Shown piece after piece: positions 62,701-64,000 of a DNA stretch of 64,000 bases. Both the position numbers and the translations under genes were made by a program. The first letter of the stretch is position 1. Every line of letters begins with the position of its first letter. The DNA comes from Asterias rubens (Eukaryota > Echinodermata > Asteroidea > Forcipulatida > Asteriidae): NCBI RefSeq assembly GCF_902459465.1, contig NC_047081.1, forward strand, positions 9,205,883 to 9,269,882. The letters run 5' to 3'. The notes under the pieces were generated by a model. It saw only the letters and a list, made by a program, of their open reading frames with translations, ran no database searches and had not been told where the DNA came from.

Positions 62701-63123
62701 ATCAAGTTTAATGTTAACAACCCAAATCGAAGGGATGTAGCCCTGTCTTATTATGAACTATAGAGGGCTGACTTAAACCTTTTATCTTGTATTGTTGTGC
62801 TGCCCTCTCTTGGCATCCAAATTTATATTCCTGCCAGAACTGTGGGCATTTAAAACAAGACATTTGATTATTATCCACACTTGTCTACTTTTATTTAGCG
62901 TCATCAAAATGTTTTTAAAAATTAAATTTGGGAAACTATAGGCCATGACTGTACAGGTGCAGGACGATTCTTTTTCCCCAACAAAATCATTGTGTTAAAT
63001 TCAAAGTTTTTACTAAATTATATAATAATGTTGCAAGAATTTAAGCTCTACTTTTCCCCCCTCTTTTTGTAGTCCCAAAGAAGCCTACCACATCTTGGGA
63101 TTAAGCAGACACACAAAGTTAGG
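50751..63123 (+). CDS. Unrecognised protein, N-terminal part (runs off right edge)
   Basis: Exons 50751-50799 (coding part of 50661-50799), 52186-52256, 54566-54667, 55948-55982, 57508-57595 and 63073-63123; all phases agree. The N-terminus reads MACKDDHNEEGETEFKEIM, then QKQPSTPVKKETDIFGVQLE. Next come helical, charged stretches (VTSRLLDAEGLRLHVLQREL, QKEFERQKEVI, SRLQFQHDMLKKQYHEAAMG) that look like a coiled coil, then NHRYFK and SQRSLPHLGIKQTHKVR. VKKE fits a sumoylation consensus. I do not recognise the family. The Gln/Glu-rich helical N-terminus is faintly like class IIa histone deacetylases, but that is a weak resemblance only. The ATG is fixed by the in-frame stop at 50697-50699. Confidence 0.65.
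52671..53170. mobile_element. TTAA-type MITE, type A/B hybrid, split by a nested MITE
   Basis: Starts TTAAAGGCACTGGACACTG. After a TTAA at 52720 another MITE is inserted, and the host resumes at 53107 with AACTGACTTGGTT and AGTATAAAACATTG before fading out. Confidence 0.75.
52720..53110. mobile_element. Nested TTAA-flanked MITE, third subfamily (GGAACATGTTGCC)
   Basis: TTAAAGGAACATGTTGCCTTGG at left mirrors CCAAGGCAACGTGTTCCTTTAA at right, with a centre TTGACTCCCATAAATGGCC / GGCCATCTATGGGAGTCAA. TTAA borders both ends, so this subfamily also targets TTAA. Confidence 0.9.
53409..53796. mobile_element. TTAA-flanked MITE, type A
   Basis: From TTAAAGATACTGGACACTA to TAGTGTCCACGGCCTTTAA; the central hairpin has diverged in parallel (AAGACCTC / GAGGTCTT). 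Confidence 0.85.
54124..54511. mobile_element. TTAA-flanked MITE, type A
   Basis: Full copy from TTAAAGGCAGTGGACACTA to TAGTGTCTACTGCCTTTAA, ending about 55 bp before exon 54566. Confidence 0.9.
54860..54912. mobile_element. Right-end fragment of a GGGCCCAATTTCAT MITE
   Basis: AATTTCATGCTGAGCAAATTT through GCTCTATGAAATTGGGCCC; the left half is absent. Confidence 0.65.
55211..55563. mobile_element. TTAA-type MITE, divergent subtype
   Basis: Left AATAAAGGCACTGAACATGTT, right AACATGAACAGTGCCTTTAA; the centre carries TAGGCTTCAGGCCTGA as in the decayed copy at 4145-4510. Confidence 0.75.
56006..56303. mobile_element. Palindromic element with 35-bp ends (TAGAGTTATATA)
   Basis: TACATAGAGTTATATATAAG and ACTAGAGGGCGCACTGG at left mirror CCAGTGCGCCCTCTAGT and TTGTATATAACTCTATGTA at right. 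It begins about 23 bp after the donor of exon 55948-55982. The middle is GC-rich with GCGCGC blocks. No other copy is in the window. Confidence 0.8.
56395..56480 (-). mobile_element. tRNA-derived SINE head
   Basis: On the minus strand GAGCCAGCTCAGTTGGCC (A box) and GTTGTGGGTTCAACTTCC (B box) are spaced about as in a tRNA gene with an enlarged middle. Pairing is too poor for a functional tRNA. Confidence 0.6.
56560..56735 (+). mobile_element. CR1-like LINE 3' tail
   Basis: CAAACGCCTTCTCAAAACTT, then GTACAGCGCATTGGGAC and GCGCTTTAAAAGAACGG followed by a TTATTATTATTA tract, the usual end of CR1-like LINEs in marine invertebrates. Confidence 0.6.
56924..57300. mobile_element. TTAA-flanked MITE, type A
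   Basis: Full copy, TTAAAGGCAGTGGACACTA to TAGTGTCCACTGCCTTTAA, with a shortened inner arm after ATAAAATAACAAA. Confidence 0.9.
58053..58431. mobile_element. TTAA-flanked MITE, type A, first of three in a row
   Basis: Left TTAAAGGCAGTGGACACTA, right TAGTGTCAACTGCCTTTAA; the last TTAA is shared with the next element. Confidence 0.85.
58428..58672. mobile_element. Truncated TTAA-type MITE, second of three
   Basis: It starts TTAAAGGCAGTGGTTATAC and keeps CAAAGACCAGTGTCCTCAC and the ATGCCTGAGAAAGGCTTCA hairpin arm, then ends near a shared TTAA without a right terminal repeat. Confidence 0.65.
58670..59044. mobile_element. TTAA-flanked MITE, type B, third of three
   Basis: TTAAAGGGAAGGTACATGTT at left, AACGTGTACAGTGCCTTTAA at right. 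The three elements abut through shared TTAA sites. Confidence 0.85.
59196..59508 (+). promoter_or_regulatory. Cluster of CCAAT boxes and AP-1 sites, candidate internal promoter
   Basis: CCAAT occurs on the plus strand at 59257, 59287, 59319, 59367 and 59452; the first four read CCAATCA, a good NF-Y core. TGACTCA (AP-1 consensus) is at 59196 and 59276, and TGAGTCA at 59502. A coding first exon with its own ATG follows at 59680. The density in about 300 bp is far above that of the surrounding DNA as I read it. Function is inferred. Confidence 0.55.
59680..59757 (+). CDS. Alternative first coding exon of the right-hand gene
   Basis: ATG at 59680 with an in-frame TGA upstream at 59653-59655. The exon encodes 26 residues (MMAAHIFLMFVKRPKKSRKI then PGDSTK) and ends at a GTAGGC donor in phase 0, the phase in which exon 63073-63123 begins. 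It would give a short-N-terminus isoform with a hydrophobic start and a basic KRPKKSRK stretch (possible nuclear signal) in place of the coiled-coil exons. Confidence 0.5.
60170..60478. other. Intron, nothing recognised
   Basis: AT-rich sequence without exon or repeat signals. Confidence 0.3.
60479..60777. repeat. Degenerate minisatellite, about 40-50 bp unit
   Basis: Six or seven imperfect units built on GACCCTGGGAAACT followed by ATTCATAAGATGACAT. Units differ by substitutions and small indels. Confidence 0.8.
61395..61475 (-). mobile_element. tRNA-derived SINE-like fragment
   Basis: The minus strand reads GTGGTCCAGTGGTTAGACTG (A box) and CAAGGTTGTGGATTCAAG (B box), the head type seen at 42160. 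Confidence 0.55.
61700..62170. mobile_element. Old diverged TTAA-type MITE with a nested element
   Basis: AGCAGTGTACCCCTTTGGCAA and AGCTGCAGCTGTTGATGA at left; after the insertion at 61798-61929, TTTTGAGAAACACTTCCCTT resumes. Strongly decayed. Confidence 0.5.
61798..61929. mobile_element. Nested palindromic MITE (GGACTAGTC family), copy 4
   Basis: GGGGTGGATTTCACAAAGAG at left, CTTAGTGAAATCGACCCCAG at right, inner GGACTAG repeats. Together with 37517-37652 this is the second copy found inside a TTAA-type MITE. Confidence 0.75.
62192..62564. mobile_element. TTAA-flanked MITE, type A
   Basis: TTAAAGGCAGTGGACACTA at left and TAGTGTCCAGTGTCTTTAA at right, with a perfect central hairpin but a small deletion after CAGCTCCCTC. 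Confidence 0.9.
62565..63072. other. Intron, no feature recognised
   Basis: It ends in the T-rich acceptor TTTTTGTAG before the exon at 63073. Nothing else stands out. Confidence 0.35.
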
Positions 63124-63291
63124 GTAAGTTATTTGCATTATTCTAAACATTTTGGTAACCCTTTGGTATTTTGGTATCCCGTTGGTAATTACTTTGGCCA
63201 AAAATCAATGACCACAAAAACTTTACTTTGTGTGAAGTGCTGTAGCTGTTGGTATAACATTTTTAGAAACGTTTCCCTTCAAAAAATGTGA

Positions 63292-63667
63292 TTAAAGGGA
63301 GGGTACACGTTTGGTAATTGTCAAAGACCAGTCTTCTCACTTGGTGTATCCCATCATAACCATAAAATAACAAGCCTGTGAAAATTTGGGCTCAATTGGT
63401 CATCGAAGTTGCGAGAAAATGATGAAAGAAAAAACACCCTTGTTGGACGAATTTGTGTGCTTTCAGATAAGAATAAAATACTAGAAGCTAGAAGTCTTTT
63501 TTTATTTTAGTGAGAGATTACCTCTTTCTCAAAATCTACGTTACTTCAGAGGGAGTCGTTGCCCACAATGTTTTATATTATCAACAGCTCTCCAATGCTC
63601 GTTACCAAGTCAGTTTTTAAGTTAACATTTGTTTTGAGTAATTACCAAACGTGTACCTTCCCTTTAA
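63292..63667. mobile_element. TTAA-flanked MITE, type B
   Basis: TTAAAGGGAGGGTACACGTT at left, AACGTGTACCTTCCCTTTAA at right; central CTAGAAGCTAGAAGTC. Near-complete. Confidence 0.9.
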
Positions 63668-64000
63668 GACAGAAGATTTAAAAACATTTCAGTCTGTTAC
63701 ACATGTTATGAAATATTTCTCAGGTTGTGTTTTCCAATTGTGGATTATTTTTCCTGTGTGGACATTACCGCTCCATATTTTTTTGAGAGATATCCTCAAC
63801 ATTTTGAATGCACCCACCTTTTTGAATGAAACTTTCTCAGGTTAGTTTGATTGTTTATGGAAAAGAACAATCAAACAGTTACATAAACACCACTTTGCCT
63901 TTACAAAAAAAAATGTGTACGTTAACATTGCTCTACTGCTGTGATCAATCATGTTCCATGGTTGAATTATGCCAATCCACAATTGGATACATGACCATGA
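63668..64000. other. Intron to window edge, nothing recognised
   Basis: No further exon of the right-hand gene was found before the window ends. Confidence 0.35.

Overview
The window is animal nuclear DNA: short exons with GT/AG introns, AATAAA signals, tRNA-derived SINEs, CR1-like LINE tails and a very high load of small palindromic DNA transposons. A ribosomal protein gene, a macroH2A gene and sigma-class glutathione S-transferase (GST) genes of this form suggest an invertebrate deuterostome. I think of an echinoderm such as a starfish, but that is an inference from gene and repeat style. All gene models were built by hand from splice sites, reading phase and comparison between paralogues inside the window.

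Layout. (1) 1-26 kb: a sigma-class (HPGDS/S-crystallin-like) GST cluster. Subfamily A has a gene running in from the left edge (last four exons, 90-2706, +) and a complete gene (4858-9785, +, 208 aa). Subfamily B has a complete gene (11094-13448, -, 210 aa), a second gene (21698-26006, +, 212 aa) with a frameshifted C-terminus, and an orphan frameshifted terminal exon (3633-3810, -). (2) The ribosomal protein gene RPS24 (14857-18244, +) lies between the two divergent B genes, which look like arms of an inverted duplication. (3) 27.6-35.8 kb: an alpha-arrestin gene (+, 1038 aa) with a very long disordered tail, a PPxY motif and a PDZ-type C-terminus. (4) 35.8-41.5 kb: gene-poor, AT-rich and repeat-filled. 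(5) 41.5-47.8 kb: a complete eight-exon macroH2A histone gene (-, 368 aa) with the ADP-ribose-binding (1.1-type) macro exon. (6) 48.9-64 kb: the 5' part of an unrecognised gene (+) with two apparent promoters, leaving the window at the right.

About 30 copies of one palindromic MITE family flanked by TTAA (roughly 330-400 bp each) sit in introns and intergenic DNA, with at least nine other short inverted-repeat families. Several elements are nested in one another, and one insertion has a paralogous empty site in the window with a single TTAA. Most short open frames elsewhere in the window come from these repeats.

The genes do not form a pathway. The GSTs conjugate or isomerise glutathione-dependent substrates in the cytosol, RPS24 is part of the 40S ribosome, the arrestin is a likely ubiquitin-ligase adaptor, and macroH2A is a chromatin component.
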